64,000 bases of DNA from Cordilura impudica (Eukaryota > Arthropoda > Insecta > Diptera > Scathophagidae): NCBI GenBank assembly GCA_963682025.1, contig OY821518.1:146818731-146882730 (forward strand), given 5' to 3'. Position 1 is the stretch's first letter, and each line of letters starts with the position of its first letter. Under the pieces are notes generated by a model that was not told the DNA's origin, ran no database searches, and saw nothing but the letters and a program-made list of their open reading frames with translations. The position numbers and the translations under genes are program-made. Below are positions 46,761 through 59,429 of the stretch, in pieces.

Positions 46761-47784
46761 GAGAAGGTCAAATTTGGTTTTTCTTTATTTTTTATACCCA
46801 ATTAGTTGTATCTAAGATCAGAATAAAAGATTTTTAAAGATTACGAATATTACGAAAAAATGTTTAACCAATTTTTACTTACGATCCTAATATAAAAACA
46901 AATTATGTTCATCACAAAATTTTTTTTCTACTTTCGAACTATTTCATTAAAAAATTATAGTTTTCGTGTAAATATTTTAAATTTAGCTACATTAGTTCTA
47001 CAACTGTTTATCCTCAAAGTGAATAATGATAACATATTTATAACTTTTATATATTTTCATTTTTCCAATTGCATAAAACACAATTGTCAAAAAATATTTT
47101 GAAATTAATTTTCTTGTTTTTAACAATTACCAAATTATTTTCCAACTATTATTTATATGTAACAAGCCATTTAACCAAATTGTTCTGGTTGTTATAGTAC
47201 TCATATTAGTGTTCATTACAGTCCTTTTTTATATGAGACATTTCTGTTCGTATATGTTTATGTCCTTAAACTTATCTGAACAACAATGAACGAACGAACG
47301 AACTAACACAGTGAAACAATTAGTAAATCAATTTATAGTCAACAAGTTCTATTTACATAGTCATTCAACATAAATTTATTTACTTAATTTAAAAAGAGGG
47401 AAGAAAAAACTAAATTATATTTTTATTTATTTTATTTTTTAGAAAATGCTAAATGTAGAAACCCAAACTTTGTTTCCAAGCAACAACAGCAAGCAAAAAA
47501 ATCAGAAAACTTTTCAACACATTGGTTATAGGAATGAGAATTATAAAAAAAATTAAATTAATGAATTTATTTTTTTTTTTGTTTCTAAATATTTAATTAC
47601 AACTAGGAGAGAGCTCAAAAAATATATACACAAATTTATTTTAATTTTTAACATTAAATAAATAATAAGTAGAAAACCAGAATAGGAAAAAATTAAGGAA
47701 TTCTACAATGTTACACTGGTAGATGAACACATACACACACATGCCGTCAGTTACACTGTTAAAAATATAATATTGTTTTTTTTT
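46761..47784. other. A+T-rich stretch, no gene seen
   Basis: Starts with TTTTTTATACCCAATTAG near 46788, which could be a lone family-A/B start; otherwise nothing recognised. A CA-rich tract lies near 47730-47745. Confidence 0.35.
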
Positions 47785-48488
47785 TATACCCTATACCACT
47801 ATGTGGTTTGGGTATAATGACTTTGTGCTGCTGTTTGTAACAACCAAAAATATTTGTCCTAGATCCATCTTTTATTATACCGATCGAATCAGAATCACTT
47901 TTTGAGTCGATTTAACAATGTCCGTCCGTCCGTCCGTCTGTGTGTCCATGTAAACCTTTTAATCAAACTGCAGGTCGCAAATATGAATATATTTTGATGA
48001 AATTTGGTATATAAGCTTTCATGGGATGAACGCTATTGAAATTGGTGGGAATCGGTCCATGTTCAGACCTAGCCCCCATAAAATCGACATAAATTGCCAT
48101 AAGATCCAAATTGTCCCAATAAATCTTACTCAAATTGGGTTTGTATGCATTTATTACATCCATTAATGAGTAGTCTAAAAATGATCCCTATGGGACAACT
48201 CGTAGTCATAGGCCCCATATCGAGCTGCTTCCCGATCTTCACTTAAATCTATTAAAAAAACAAAAATATTGCACTGATTCTTCTCAAATTTTGTTTGTAT
48301 ATATTTTTGCAAAATACAAGAGACTTTACCAACCATGATCAGGATCGGTCCATTTTTGGACCTAGTCCCCATATAGACATAGCATCCGATATGAACTTTT
48401 TCATATCTGTAGCCAAAAAAATTAATAAAAATCCCACTCAAAATTGGTTTATGCTTATTCTCTATATCCAAATAGTTGGGCCTAATTG
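47785..48488 (+). mobile_element. Family B Helentron-like element, copy 4, 5' part
   Basis: Starts TTTTATACCCTATACC, with hairpin CCACTATGTGG and closing GGGTATA. Then GACTTTGTGCTGCTGTTTG, a GTCCGTCC run at 47921-47938, and GAAATTTGGTATATAAGC. The body continues to GTTGGGCCTAA at 48488, where it is broken by the hAT element. The 3' end resumes at 51362. Confidence 0.75.
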
Positions 48489-51361
48489 GCCGCATGCGGC
48501 CCACGAACGAATTTTATGCGGCCCCATATAAATTTAAAAAAAATTACAAAATTTCATTTAGATTTAATTAAAAAAAAAAAAAAAAAATCAAAATATTAAT
48601 ACCAAAATTTCAAAGTATTGTTCAAAAATAGCATTAATACGAGTATAAATTTTCAATAGGGCCACAAAAATAATACAAATTTTTTGAATGTAACGTCTGT
48701 TAGCATGCTTCATTTTTTCTATTAGAAACAATGTAGCATGTACAAAAAAATGCATTTTAAAAATTGTATGTTTGCAAAACACACCCATGATTTGAAATGC
48801 AAGCGACAGAGCATAATAATTTTTCTCTCTCGTTTATTGTAGCTCATTATTTTCAGGGTTGTCAACTTTAAAATATCAAAAAGCACTAAACCGACAAAAA
48901 TCGCATAATTTGAAAAAAAAACACTATATTTTCCATTTTTTATTTTTGCTTTTTTACAGTAAAAGCCATGTTGTCCTGAATGCTTGGGGATGAGAGCAGT
49001 CCCGATAATTAAATGTTTCATTAAAACTAGAAATTTTTTATCTTTTGGAACAGAAACCATTAAATTTTTTATACATATTGTACCAACCACTTCATAAAAA
49101 TTTTTTCAAAAAAGCATGTTTTGAAAAATAATTCAATTGAACTTTAAAATTTTGTTTAAAAAATTTCTAAAATTGGCAAATTGGACGATTTTTTAATTAT
49201 ATCTCATCTTCATTTTATTGAAACTAACTGTTAATACTCAACATATATCGGTCCCGCTTTTTACTTTTAAGGAATTAAAATGGCATCAACGAGCAATAAA
49301 AAAAAAAAAAACGTAAGATAGGTGATGAAAATAGAAAATTCCAGTCCAAATGGACACACAAAATCGGATTTGTTGAAAATAAGGGCATACCTATGTGCCT
49401 CATTTGCAAAATTACTGTACCACATAAATAACTTTACAATTTAAGTAGACACCACGAAAAATTTCATTCACAATTTGCCAAAGATTATCCCCTTAATACT
49501 AATCTTAGAGAGACTAAACTGAAGGCATTACAGTCAAATATTGAAAAAGAACGGAACATTATTTCGTCTTTTAGCCATGGAAATGACAGATCACTTGAAG
49601 CAAGTTACATAATAGATTGGGATATTGCCCGTGATAAACGTCCTTATGGGGAAGCAGAGTTAAGGAAACACATTATGAAGAAGGTTATGAGCATTCTCGA
49701 CCCTGATAACAAAAAGCTGCATAAAGCGATAGATCAGCTTTCTTTATCACGGCGCACAACCGAGCGTCGGATTGGAGATATCAGCACTTTTATTGAAACA
49801 AGTTTAAAAAACGATATAAAAAATTCTGCATCATTTAGTTTAGCTCTTGATGAATCCACAGATGTTAGCGACATTCCTCAGTTGGCGATCTTCATTAGGT
49901 CTGTATCAGTTGAATTTAATATCACTGAAGAAATGTTAGACCTTGTAGCTCTTTCTGAAACAACGCGAGCCATTGATGTAAAAAATGCGCTTTTCGAAGT
50001 AATTAACAAATTTGATTTGCCACGAGATAAACTTATTATGTTGCCACAGATGGAGCACCTGCAATGGTGAGTAAAAATCAGGGTATTGGTATTTTAAATA
50101 AAGATCCAGATATCCAACATTATCTACCAATTCACTGTATTATTCATCGGGAGCATCTTGTTTCAAAACTAATCGTCAGTTTAAAAATTTTATTATGGAC
50201 TTACAAGAAGTTGAGGAAAACAATGAGTTATTAAGCGATGTCACAATTTGGTCCATAGTGCGATGGCTATCCGTTTCTAATGTCTTGGATCGATTGTTGA
50301 GCTGTTACCCACAATAAAGTTGTTTATAAAAGAAAAAGGAAAAATATATCCAGATCTGGAGAATGAAATTTGGATTTCAGATTTAATGTTTTTTACTGAC
50401 ACAATGAACCATCTTAAATCGCTTAATCTCAGTTTACAATGTAAAGACAAAACAGTGCTTGATTTGTCACGATCTTTGTTAGGCTTCGAAGCTAAACCTC
50501 TTTTGTTTATAAAAGACCTCGAATGTAAAAATTAAAATTTTTTTCCTCTTTTAAAATTGAACGTAAATAATTACAAGACGATAAGCTGGAAGAATACATA
50601 AATAATTTAAAATAATTTCATAAAAATTTTAAATGTAGATTTGAGGATCTCAAACAGCTTCAAGCAACATTCTCAGCTTTTGTTAACCCATTTTTGTGTG
50701 ATGTCCTAAATGATGAATTTTTATTATCCGATATAATTCTTGGAAAACCAGATGTTGGAAATTTGGAGTTGTTAGAAATGAAGGATGATGTTGTATTGAA
50801 AATGCATCACAAATCAACTTCTCTAGTTGGATTTTGGAAACTTGTTAACGAAACCCAATATCCATAATTGAAAAAAGGTGTTGCTCTTTTATTTTCAACG
50901 TTTGGCACAACAAATCTCTATACTCCGCCATGACAAATGTTAAAAACAAAAATCGTTCACGTTTAACAAATGAACATCTTACGGAACTCATTCGGACAAC
51001 TTTGATACACTACACACCTGATTTTAAAGAAATAATCAAAAATTCTTCCTAAGTTCTTTTTTATTTTTTGTTACCTATATTTTTATAATTCCTTTTTTTT
51101 ATTTTATTTAAAATGAAATTCTTTGATCTCAAAAAATTTTAAAATATAACATCTTTTTGTAAATACTAATAATATTTCAGTATAAAATTTATTTGTAATG
51201 TGTATGAAATGAATTAATAAATTTTATGTTTGTTTAAAATTTGTTTTTTTTGCTTTTTTGTTTGAAAATGAATATTTGTACAGAAATAAACTAGTGCGGC
51301 CCACCGTTAGTAGGTGAAATTCCAAATTTGGCCCAACAAGGCATTTACGTGCCCACCCCTG
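48489..51361 (+). mobile_element. hAT element inserted in a family B element
   Basis: A 2.87-kb hAT copy. The right end, reversed, begins CAGGGGTGGGCACG, a classic hAT terminus, followed by a GCGGCCC subterminal word. The left end starts within GCGGCCC subterminal sequence (48494-48503) and lacks the CAGGGGTGGG terminus, so some bases were lost there, along with about 20 bp of the family-B host. The 8 bp after the right end, GTATAGGG, belong to family B. Because the left end is damaged, the duplication cannot be confirmed. Confidence 0.8.
49280..51052 (+). pseudogene. hAT transposase (GTF2IRD2/SCAND3-like), broken
   Basis: Degenerate gene of about 590 codons. Near the start there is a BED-like zinc finger: FQSKWTHKIGFVENKG, then MCLICKITVPHK and SRHHEKFH. 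The catalytic region has SFSLALDESTDVSDIPQLAI (49840-49900) and, after a shift, GAPAMVSKNQGIGILNK and HCIIHREHLVSKL (50055-50170). Then comes LENEIWISDLMFFTDTMNHL (50360-50415), which matches the W-L-x-D-L-x-F-L-T-D-x-x-x-H-L segment of this family. The C-terminus reads ATFSAFVNPF, LLFSTFGTTNLYT and SRLTNEHLTELIR before the stop 51050-51052. Internal stops and at least three frameshifts. Different subfamily from the hAT copy at 5341-7440. Confidence 0.85.
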
Positions 51362-51415
51362 GTATAGGGTATCGTATAGTCGGTCTAGACCGACTATAAT
51401 TGTCTTACTTGTTTT
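51362..51415 (+). mobile_element. Family B Helentron-like element, copy 4, 3' end
   Basis: The end of the element interrupted at 48488: GTATAGGGTATCG, palindrome AGTCGGTCTAGACCGACT, then ATAATTGTCTTACTTGTTTT. Restores a complete family-B element when the hAT insertion is removed in thought, apart from about 20 bp. Confidence 0.78.
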
Positions 51416-51865
51416 TATTTTTGTATTTTTTTTGAATAATTATCAAAAATATTTGTTATATTCCGATATTTTTATTAAGTTGGTGTTAATAGTGGGTAGA
51501 AAAAAAATAAGTTGATCACCTTTTGTACAAGAATAACAACAAAAGGATGATAGTTCAAAAAGGTCACGTCGATTTTTTAACTCACAGTAAAAAAAGGTAA
51601 AAACTTCATGAAATAACGCTTTATTTTATTTTTAAATTAAGTAAAATTACTATTTTGTTTTGTCTTATTCGTTCTTTTTTCAGTTCGCCTTTATAAAACT
51701 ACTTTAACGAGAAATAGCAGAAATAGTAAAAATAGTTTGTTGAATGGTATAATATATAATTTAAGTGTAAGGTATTAAAGGCAAAAAGACGTATTTCCAT
51801 GATTTTTTTTTTTTTTTTTTTTTAAGATATAAATAATGTTGTAATATTTACTTCATATACACGTT
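51416..51865. other. A+T-rich stretch, no gene seen
   Basis: Nothing recognised apart from a poly-T run near 51806-51823. Confidence 0.4.
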
Positions 51866-52057
51866 CCAGCATAATATTTCGAGTTACCGAATCATGTGAA
51901 ATCAAAAATCGAAATGCGTTTAATCAGGAAGGCTTTTTGGCAGCATTCGATGAATTTGTTGTTAAAAAATGGAAAAATGGTAAAAAAAAGTCTCCCTTAT
52001 TACCTGTTGATTTATGTGTAGAAATAGTGTATAAAATTTCAAAACGAATGGTCAAGT
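51866..52057 (+). pseudogene. Exon-like open run of unknown identity
   Basis: About 63 codons open on the plus strand without an initiating ATG, ending in a stop. Protein-like composition, including NAFNQEGFLAAFDEFVVKKW and SPLLPVDLCVEIVYKI. A possible splice acceptor (CGTTCCAG) lies just upstream at about 51870. I recognise no family. It could be one exon of a host gene or a transposon protein; a chance frame is also possible. Confidence 0.25.
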
Positions 52058-53054
52058 AGATTTTGAGTTCAAAAATGTTGTTTGCGAGAAAATCAATTTA
52101 AAGTGTGTAACATATAGTTAATTCCATAGTGACAGACATGACAGTGATCAGTGATCTTTCTAATCCAATATTATACAGTAAAAGTGTTACATTGTTCATA
52201 AAATATGCAAAATGCAGACTGACCTGACTGACAAACATATTTACGATAAGAAAAAGTGACAAAGTATTATTGTTATGAATAATTGGAGACAAAAAGCAGT
52301 CGTGACAGACATGACAACAAACAGAAAAGGTTTGAAGTTATTTGTATGATAAATTAGAAACAGTTGTTTATAGTTAACATAAGAACTAGTTCTTAAATAA
52401 GGCATATAAAAAACATAAACTCTTAAATTTATTATAGTAAAAATAAGTATTTTGTAATGTGACAGACATGACACTGCTTTTATTTTCAAAATCACTTAAA
52501 TACACTTTTCCTTTCTTACTGGAAAAATAGGGGCTATTAAAATATTCAGAAATACATCTAACAATCTTGTCATATTTTCATACCCTTTACTTGGAAATTG
52601 TATCAATAAAAATTATTTAAATTAAAATTTTTAAATTGGACCCAAGTTTGACCTTTGCATGGGATTATCCATATACGATACACCGTATGAGGGCAGGCAA
52701 CGCCGAATCTTCGTTAGTTTTGCTCCGGTTTACTTGGTACAACACTCTCGACATATTGTAGATTCAGAAAATAATATATAAAAATGCAAAAAAAAAGTTT
52801 GGAAACCTTACTCCTTACCTTATATGAAATTTTGCAAAGATTTCATAACATTACTGTCCAAATCGAAGTTTAAATCAAAAGTCAACTTTTCATTTGGAAA
52901 CAGCATTTTATAATCGATTGAAATCACCCATTGCATGAAAATTATTCCCTTTAAAGTACTAATAAAATCATAGGCTGCATGTTTTATGTTTAGAAAATAC
53001 TGAGTTATGGTGAGATTATCCTTGATATTCCTTTATTGAAAATATTACAATGAA
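52058..53054. other. A+T-rich stretch with three GTGACAGACATGACA words
   Basis: The 15-bp word GTGACAGACATGACA occurs exactly at 52129-52143, 52302-52316 and 52459-52473, spaced about 173 and 157 bp, with little similarity between the words. No gene recognised. Moderately less A+T-rich sequence at 52640-52750 has no identifiable content. Confidence 0.5.
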
Positions 53055-54545
53055 CTGTTTTTTTTTTTGTATTAAAATTTGTTGTTATTTTAATTAAATA
53101 ACAATTAAACTGTTTTAAATTCAATTCATTTCATTTCATTAATTTATTTTAATCATTGGAACATGATTTTTTACAGACTATGATTAAAATAATATCATAT
53201 GTATTAACTTATGTACAAAAATTTACAAATGAAATAATGTAAAGAGGAGTAATTTAAAACAATCTTTTGATGTACAAAACTCTATTATCTGGATTGGGAT
53301 TCCATTTGTAACTATTTCATTAATAGCATTTATATCGGCACACGCACGATTTAAAGTACTGTTTTGGGCATAGTTTGTGCGATGACATGGAATATCAAAA
53401 ATATTATGGTGACGAAGTATTCTAGGTGGAACATACAATTTTATTTGCGATAACAAACCTGGACAGTCGATACCTCCAGTAATTATATCAAATACAAATA
53501 GTGCAGCTTGAAATCTACGACGATATTCTAATGTTTCGAGACCTAATAATAAACCTTTTGATCTAAATGAGGGTATATGATCAACAAACTTAAATGATGA
53601 AAGTGCGTACTTAAGGAAAATACGCTGCACTCTCTCAATACGAGAGATGTATATTCCACAATGTGGGCTCCGAACAGCAGTACCATATTTTATCTTTGAT
53701 CTGATGTAAGATGTATATAACAATCTAAACGTACATGGATCAGAAAAGTCAGTCATAAACGCAACTATGGCATAAGCTTTTGGAACGATATAGTTAATAT
53801 GATGAATAAAAGACATGGTTGAGTCAAAAACAACACCTAGATCAATTGTTGCGTCTGCAGTTTTCAATTTATAATTACCTATTTTGAAGGCCAATTGAAT
53901 TGGGTTTCTAGATCTGGTGAAAGAGATATGAAGGCTTTTATCCAGATTTAATTGAAGGTTATTGAATAAAAACCATTTGTTTAATACATCATTAATAGAA
54001 TTTATTTTACTATATATTTTTAAGTCATCAACATATAAAAAATAATTTACATTAGAAAAACAACTTGATACATCATTTATGAAAATATTAAAAAACAGCG
54101 GACCCAAGATGCTCTCTTGAGGGACGCCTGATACTTGCTCATATGGCGGAAATTCATAACCCTCAACAACTACTCTACACATTCTATTTAATAGATATGA
54201 CTTTATTCACATTAAGAAATTTGAATTGAAACCCATTCCTTGCAACTTAGAATAGAGAATATCTAAGGATACCTTATCAAAGGCCTTAGAGAAATCAGTA
54301 TAAATGACCTCAATATGTTTGCCTAATTCTAAAGCTGATAAACAATACTCACTAAAAACTGTTAAGTTTGTGATAGTTGACCTTCCTGAATAAAACCCAT
54401 GTTGATATGGAGATATAAGAGACATGGTTAAGAAAAATAGCTTTTTATAAACCACATGCACAAAAACTTTCGAAACCCATTCTTAAAAATGGGTGTAATA
54501 AATGCCAACTTCCATCTATCAATAAACATTCCTCTTCTCTACTTA
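53055..54545 (-). mobile_element. LINE (non-LTR) copy, 5'-truncated
   Basis: Minus-strand LINE with a T-run on the plus strand near 53060-53069 as its poly-A tail. It includes RT from the first conserved block to the C-terminus and a 3' untranslated part of about 160 bp. The 5' break is near 54545, within the RT N-terminal segment. Confidence 0.75.
53223..54530 (-). pseudogene. LINE reverse transcriptase, lightly broken
   Basis: The N-terminal part near 54520-54480 reads WKLAFITPIFKNG. The next frame (54461-54207) has PYQHGFYSGRSTITNLTVFS and VIYTDFSKAFDKVSLDILYS, with the first catalytic aspartate. After a short break, a 319-codon frame (54182-53223) starts MCRVVVEGYEFPPYEQVSGV. It goes on with ILGPLFFNIFINDV, the catalytic box YVDD in place of YADD, a thumb with LLYTSYIRSKIKYGTA, and a C-terminus with LRHHNIFDIPCHRTNYAQN. 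Only a few lesions, so younger than the other LINEs here. Same broad jockey/CR1 group, but a different family from 2646-5340. Confidence 0.85.
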
Positions 54546-54640
54546 TTTTTTTTCAATGGTTTGCAATTTTTACCTTGACTTACTGTACATATTGTATAAG
54601 TTGTATTTTATAACCACTTTGACATAAATTTTTTTATTCC

Positions 54641-54724
54641 AAACGGAGATTTATTAAGTCAAAAACTAGTGAGTGTCAAGGTAAACGGAGATCTATTAAG
54701 TCCAAAACAAGTGAGTGTCAAGGT
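54641..54724. repeat. 42-bp direct tandem duplication
   Basis: Two adjacent 42-bp units (54641-54682 and 54683-54724), both starting AAACGGAGAT and ending GTGAGTGTCAAGGT, with a few differences. Confidence 0.85.
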
Positions 54725-56091
54725 AAACACAATTTTTAAAAACTGAATTTTTAATTTTCAAAAAGGGCAATTGATTTTTTTCCCAAGTGTGCCACCATCT
54801 GCTTCATAATTATTTTTGTTTAACTTTTGTTGCTCCAACGAGGTCAAATTTCAGTTCATATAATTTTTATTTTTTTTAAATTCAAGGCATTAGAAAATGC
54901 GACTATTATGTTTATTAAAAACATTAAAATGAATTCATGAATAAATTAAAAATTGTTAAACAATAAAGATCAATATAAGGAATTCGCAGCAACCAGAAAT
55001 CTCTTTAAATTTAATATTGACAAGGATTTCAAAAAGCACAAAACTATGTTGTTGTTGGTGCTTCTTTTGGGCTGTTTCTTCTGATGTTATGTTATAAATT
55101 TAACAACATCAACAATTTTTACTGGAATTTATGTTGCTGAAAAACAAAACAAATGAAAAGAAAAACAAAATAGGACATCCTCTGTTAACGTCCTTGTCCC
55201 ACAAAGAAACCTATTTACATATTTATAGAATTGTTTGGGTAAACGAAAAAAGTATTCCAAACCCAAAAACTTGTTCGTTGGAAGAAATGTAGAAAAAGAC
55301 GGGAAGAAATAATTTTAGCTTAATATCATAAAGTCCAAAAAACTTAGCAGAAAAGCATAAAAAATGGGTTTTTGAATAGTTCAAAGTAATATTTAAATAC
55401 AACTAGTACACTCGAAAAACTTTGGTTTGTAAAAACATCTGCAATATACAAAATAATCCTTGGTGAAAATATTTTTACAAATGAAATGTTTGTTGAATTA
55501 TTACATACATAAATTTGTAGTTTTCTCAAAATTACACCCTCACGTACTATCAGTTTAAACAGATTTTAGATTAATTATAAGCAGATTTAAATTATTTGTT
55601 TCTAAATACATTTTGTTTTGAGTGTGAACAAAACTACATGTATTGAAATGTTATAATTTTAAACAAATATTTGTAGTATTGATTGTTTGTGTAAATAACA
55701 TCCCAATTCTCAGTTGAATACCAAATATGGTGCAGGTCCCTTTTTCGTAAATCGTGTATTATTTTTTGTTTTTTCTGTATAAAATTGCTTTTCCCTTTAA
55801 CATTGCAGTTATTTTTCGTTAGTGTTGTGGTTCCTTGACACAAAATATTTTAATATGTCCCATGAGCCTGTGGTGGTTAGAAAACATCGCAGCTAGAGAG
55901 TAAAAGTGTTTGTTTTTGTTTTTTGCTTTTTGTTTTTTTGTCTTAAAGAGGTTTTAAGATTTTCAAAGGAATAAATGTATTAAATATGTATTAATATTAT
56001 AAATATGTCTTAAATTTAAAGGATTTTTTAGATTTGACGTAATTTTTTCAGACATATTGCAAAAATACTATAAATTGTCATTTTGTTTCAC
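54725..56091. other. A+T-rich stretch, no gene seen
   Basis: No coding or repeat signal. Confidence 0.4.
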
Positions 56092-56385
56092 TGGTGCGTG
56101 GTAGAGAAGAAGAAAGCACATATATTTCTAAAATTCGTAATTGCACTGTGTTTTTTAATCCTGGAATTTCAGTGATTTTATTGAACATTGTGATAATTGT
56201 AACGTTATAATTGATCAAACTGTTTCTATATGAAATTTTTCTACTTAGGGCGGCCGTGAAGTTTGAACCTGTGTCTCTCTCACATACATTCGTACTTGCA
56301 CTTTTTCTTCATGCGCTTTAACACACTCTCCTAAAGTCAGGCCTACGAGCAGTGTGGTTAAGAATGAGTTTTCATACCATATTAC
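56092..56385 (-). mobile_element. tRNA-derived SINE, copy 3 (most complete)
   Basis: Minus-strand copy. It has TGGTATGAAAACTCATTCTT upstream, an A-box-like AGAGTGTGTTAAAGCGCATG, B-box-like CAGGTTCAAACTTCACGG, then the shared body and the end CTACCACGCACCAGTGAAA. The tRNA-like part is longer than in the copies at 25.7 and 30.9 kb. Confidence 0.72.
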
Positions 56386-56461
56386 TTATTTTGTTTTTTT
56401 TTCTAACTTTACTTAGAACTTTATTTAACGAACGGATGAAAATTCACCTTAACAATTGTAA

Positions 56462-56836
56462 CTAGCAGATTCCAGCGCTCGATATTCGAGTGCAAATTCT
56501 AGGAATTTTTATTTTTCATTTAATAAAAACCCTAAAGGTATGCTTCACAATTCAACCCATATTAAATGAAGAAAACAAACTCAACACTTTAACACAAACA
56601 CATTAACAAATTTAATAAACACACACATAGCATTGTATAATTTTACGTATGTGTTAGTAGCAACTTTAAACGAGCATAGCTCCAAAAAAAATATTCCAGA
56701 CGATGAAAATCTGTAAGTCTGGGTAACGGCTGAAAAGAAATAGCTTTCAAATAATAAATTTTTTTAACAAAATCGGGGTAAAACTGTGAATCTTATATGG
56801 GTCACACGAAATCGCCTTGCCTATTAATATTATAGA
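56462..56836 (-). mobile_element. Non-autonomous Helitron, family C, copy 3
   Basis: 375 bp. Minus-strand start TCTATAATATTAATAGGC preceded by A; the end is CTAG followed by T, the canonical form of CTRR. The palindrome near the 3' end is slightly changed (ACTCGAATATCGAG). Closely similar to copy 2. Confidence 0.82.
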
Positions 56837-57914
56837 TAAGATTATTACAATATAAATATGAAAATGCCGAATGACTAATGACGAATATTTTTGTAGATAT
56901 CTGATGCAAGGATAATATTTATTAACATATTCAATCAGTACTGTCAAAAATTTGTGTCGAGTAACCAATTAATCGAACTTTATATTTTTTTTAGTACTTT
57001 TACATAAAAATTTTGCGCTTTCATTCAAATTTTTCGAGTGAAAATACGATATTCTTTTTTTAGCAATATATCGAAGCAAATCTTACCATCTTTCAATTAA
57101 ACAAAAAATCATGCCAATCGGATAAACGTGTACAACTCAGACAGGGAGTTGTCATAACAAATAATATCTTACCCTGACTAAGCAACTGTTTATAAATTTG
57201 AGTTAATATTATTTTGTTTCTAGAAACAATAAACATTAAAACAGTTAAGTGGCAAATTTATATGTTAAATATTTAACTAACAAAGAAATATGAAATATGC
57301 AAACCGGGTCATACCCTGAATAGCGGTGTTTGGTTTTATTTTCGTTTGGATAAAACGATTGTAGTTTGTGTTTACAAAAACCACCAAAAAAGCGAGAAAA
57401 ATTATTAGTAGGGAGTGATTCTGTTACTTTACTTGAAACTGAGCGAATTATTAAATAATTTTATTAAAAAAATTAAAAATTTGTATTGGAAACTATTTAA
57501 CGATAGGATTGACGAATTAAAGTTTTAATTATACTAATTTTGTTTTATTACTTAGGAACATTTTCCTTAAGCAACGAAACTAAGAAATTTGGAAATTGAC
57601 TTTTTTCTGGAATTCTGCATGTTGAACTTTCTCATAATGTGGTGATTGACGTAATAATAAAAAATATTTAACATTAATTAAAATAGTCTTTGATCAGAAG
57701 TAAGCGAAGCTATATTTTTAAAGTATTCAATAAAAAAGAAATCTAATCGAAACTGCAATGCCATAATTAAGGATTTTATATACTAATTAACAAAGACAGG
57801 AACTTCATGCACTAAAAGAGTGTGTTTTAGGCACACAAAATATGCACTTAAAATTTTTTTAAACTTTTATTTAAATCATATTTAAATTCAGACTCTTTGT
57901 TCACTTAAAGATAA
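56837..57914. other. A+T-rich stretch, no gene seen
   Basis: Nothing recognised. Confidence 0.4.
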
Positions 57915-57916
57915 AT

Positions 57917-58132
57917 ACACTGGCGGTCATGAAAACTGCACAACTTCACTTATGGTACGTAATAAAACGCAAAGCTACTGATCAAAAACCCGAAAACAAC
58001 AAATGGATTTCAGCCTTACAATGCTTATGGTACAACGTTATTAACGAAGAAACCATGAAGGTCCTTGTTGACTCCTTGCCATCAAGGATAATGGCTGTTA
58101 TAAAGGCTGTAAGAGGAGTCAAATCGTACTAA
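57917..58132 (+). pseudogene. Tc1-like element: 5' terminus fused to transposase C-terminus
   Basis: CACTGGCGGTCATGAAAACT at 57917, preceded by TA, has the form of a Tc1 inverted repeat. Within about 30 bp the frame reads KRKATDQKPENNKWISALQ and ends VLVDSLPSRIMAVIKAVRG before the stop at 58130-58132, which is the last 60 or so residues of a Tc1-like transposase. Everything between, including the catalytic domain, is deleted, so the start codon in the inverted repeat is accidental. No matching 3' end was found downstream. Confidence 0.7.
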
Positions 58133-59429
58133 TGTACTTTTTTTTCGTAATTTGATGTTACTTTTAGTAAAAAAATTGATTTTTAAGAGATATTAAGCAG
58201 TTCTATACTAAAAATGAAAAAAACAAGCTTATAAAAATTTTGATTTTTCCGATTTTTTTTTTTTTGGAAAAACTTACGTATATGCAACTTCCAGAAATAT
58301 ATTTCTTATTTTTTTACCTTGTAATTGAATTGAATTTTCTTCATGTTGAAAATTAAATTGTAAGAGAGGATAACATAGTTTTAAACGTTCTAAAAAAATA
58401 TGCAACTATGTAAAAACGTAAAATGAAATAATAGAAAAAGATATGGCAAAACTTGAATTTTACACAAACTAATGCGAAATATGACACAAAGATATGCTTT
58501 TATAGGAAAATTTGCAAAACTATTAATTTTCAGCAAAATATGCAAAAATATGCACTAACGAATCGATGCCATTTTAACGCAAATTCTTTGATTCGCAAAG
58601 ATATTTTGTTTATACCGTGCTTAGACTAACGAAAAAAACATGCATTTGCATGAAGTTCCGCTCTCTGCTAATTAAGAACGAAATCAAAAAACATAGAAAT
58701 TACTTAACTAATTAATTTAAATTTCTCCAATATACCTACATGCATAGTTTTATTAAAAATGGGGAAATGCATCGTTTAAAGCTGAAATATTTTTGCAATG
58801 CAAAGGTCGCATTTTCTATAGATTTGGGCCTTTTGACAACCCGAAGAGCACTATTTTTGTATTTTGCAGTTCATATTATACAAAAAGTTTTAAGATGTTA
58901 TTAATTTTATAAAAGAATTTTTAGGAGATAAAAGATAAAAATCGAAGGCTACAAAAATTATCTTAACAATAACAAGTAATTAGTAAAATTGAGACAGACT
59001 GATAGACAGAAATTATTTAATTTCAAAATGTCAGTCGGTTAATAATATTTTTTTTTTTGTTGGAGTTGTCAAGTTTTCCTATATTCATATACACTTAAAA
59101 AGTGACATCAAAGTCCAGCGCGCTGAAACATTTTTAGCGCTTTCGTTTCATTCTGTTTTGCGTTTTTTTGCATGAAAAAAAAAATGGTGTTGCTGGTATT
59201 AAATATATGTTATTCTAAATATTCTGAATTGTTGTTTTGTGTGTTAGTTTTTTGTTGTAATCATTAATATAGTAAACTATGGTTATAAAATTTGTGGTTT
59301 TGTGTTTTTAAAACGTACATTATTCGATTAATAGAATAATTAAAAATTTACCAATTAAATACCAACGCCGATTAATTATTTGCTAGACTAACTGATTTAA
59401 ACGGAAGTCCGATACACATAATAAGTTTT
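58133..59429. other. A+T-rich stretch, no gene seen
   Basis: No coding signal; may include the 3' part of the deleted Tc1 copy. Confidence 0.4.

Noticed and set aside
48722..49090. Minus-strand open frame of 122 codons
   Set aside because: Lies in the non-coding leader of the hAT element, opposite to its gene. It shows no transposase motif and is rich in codons expected from A+T-rich DNA.
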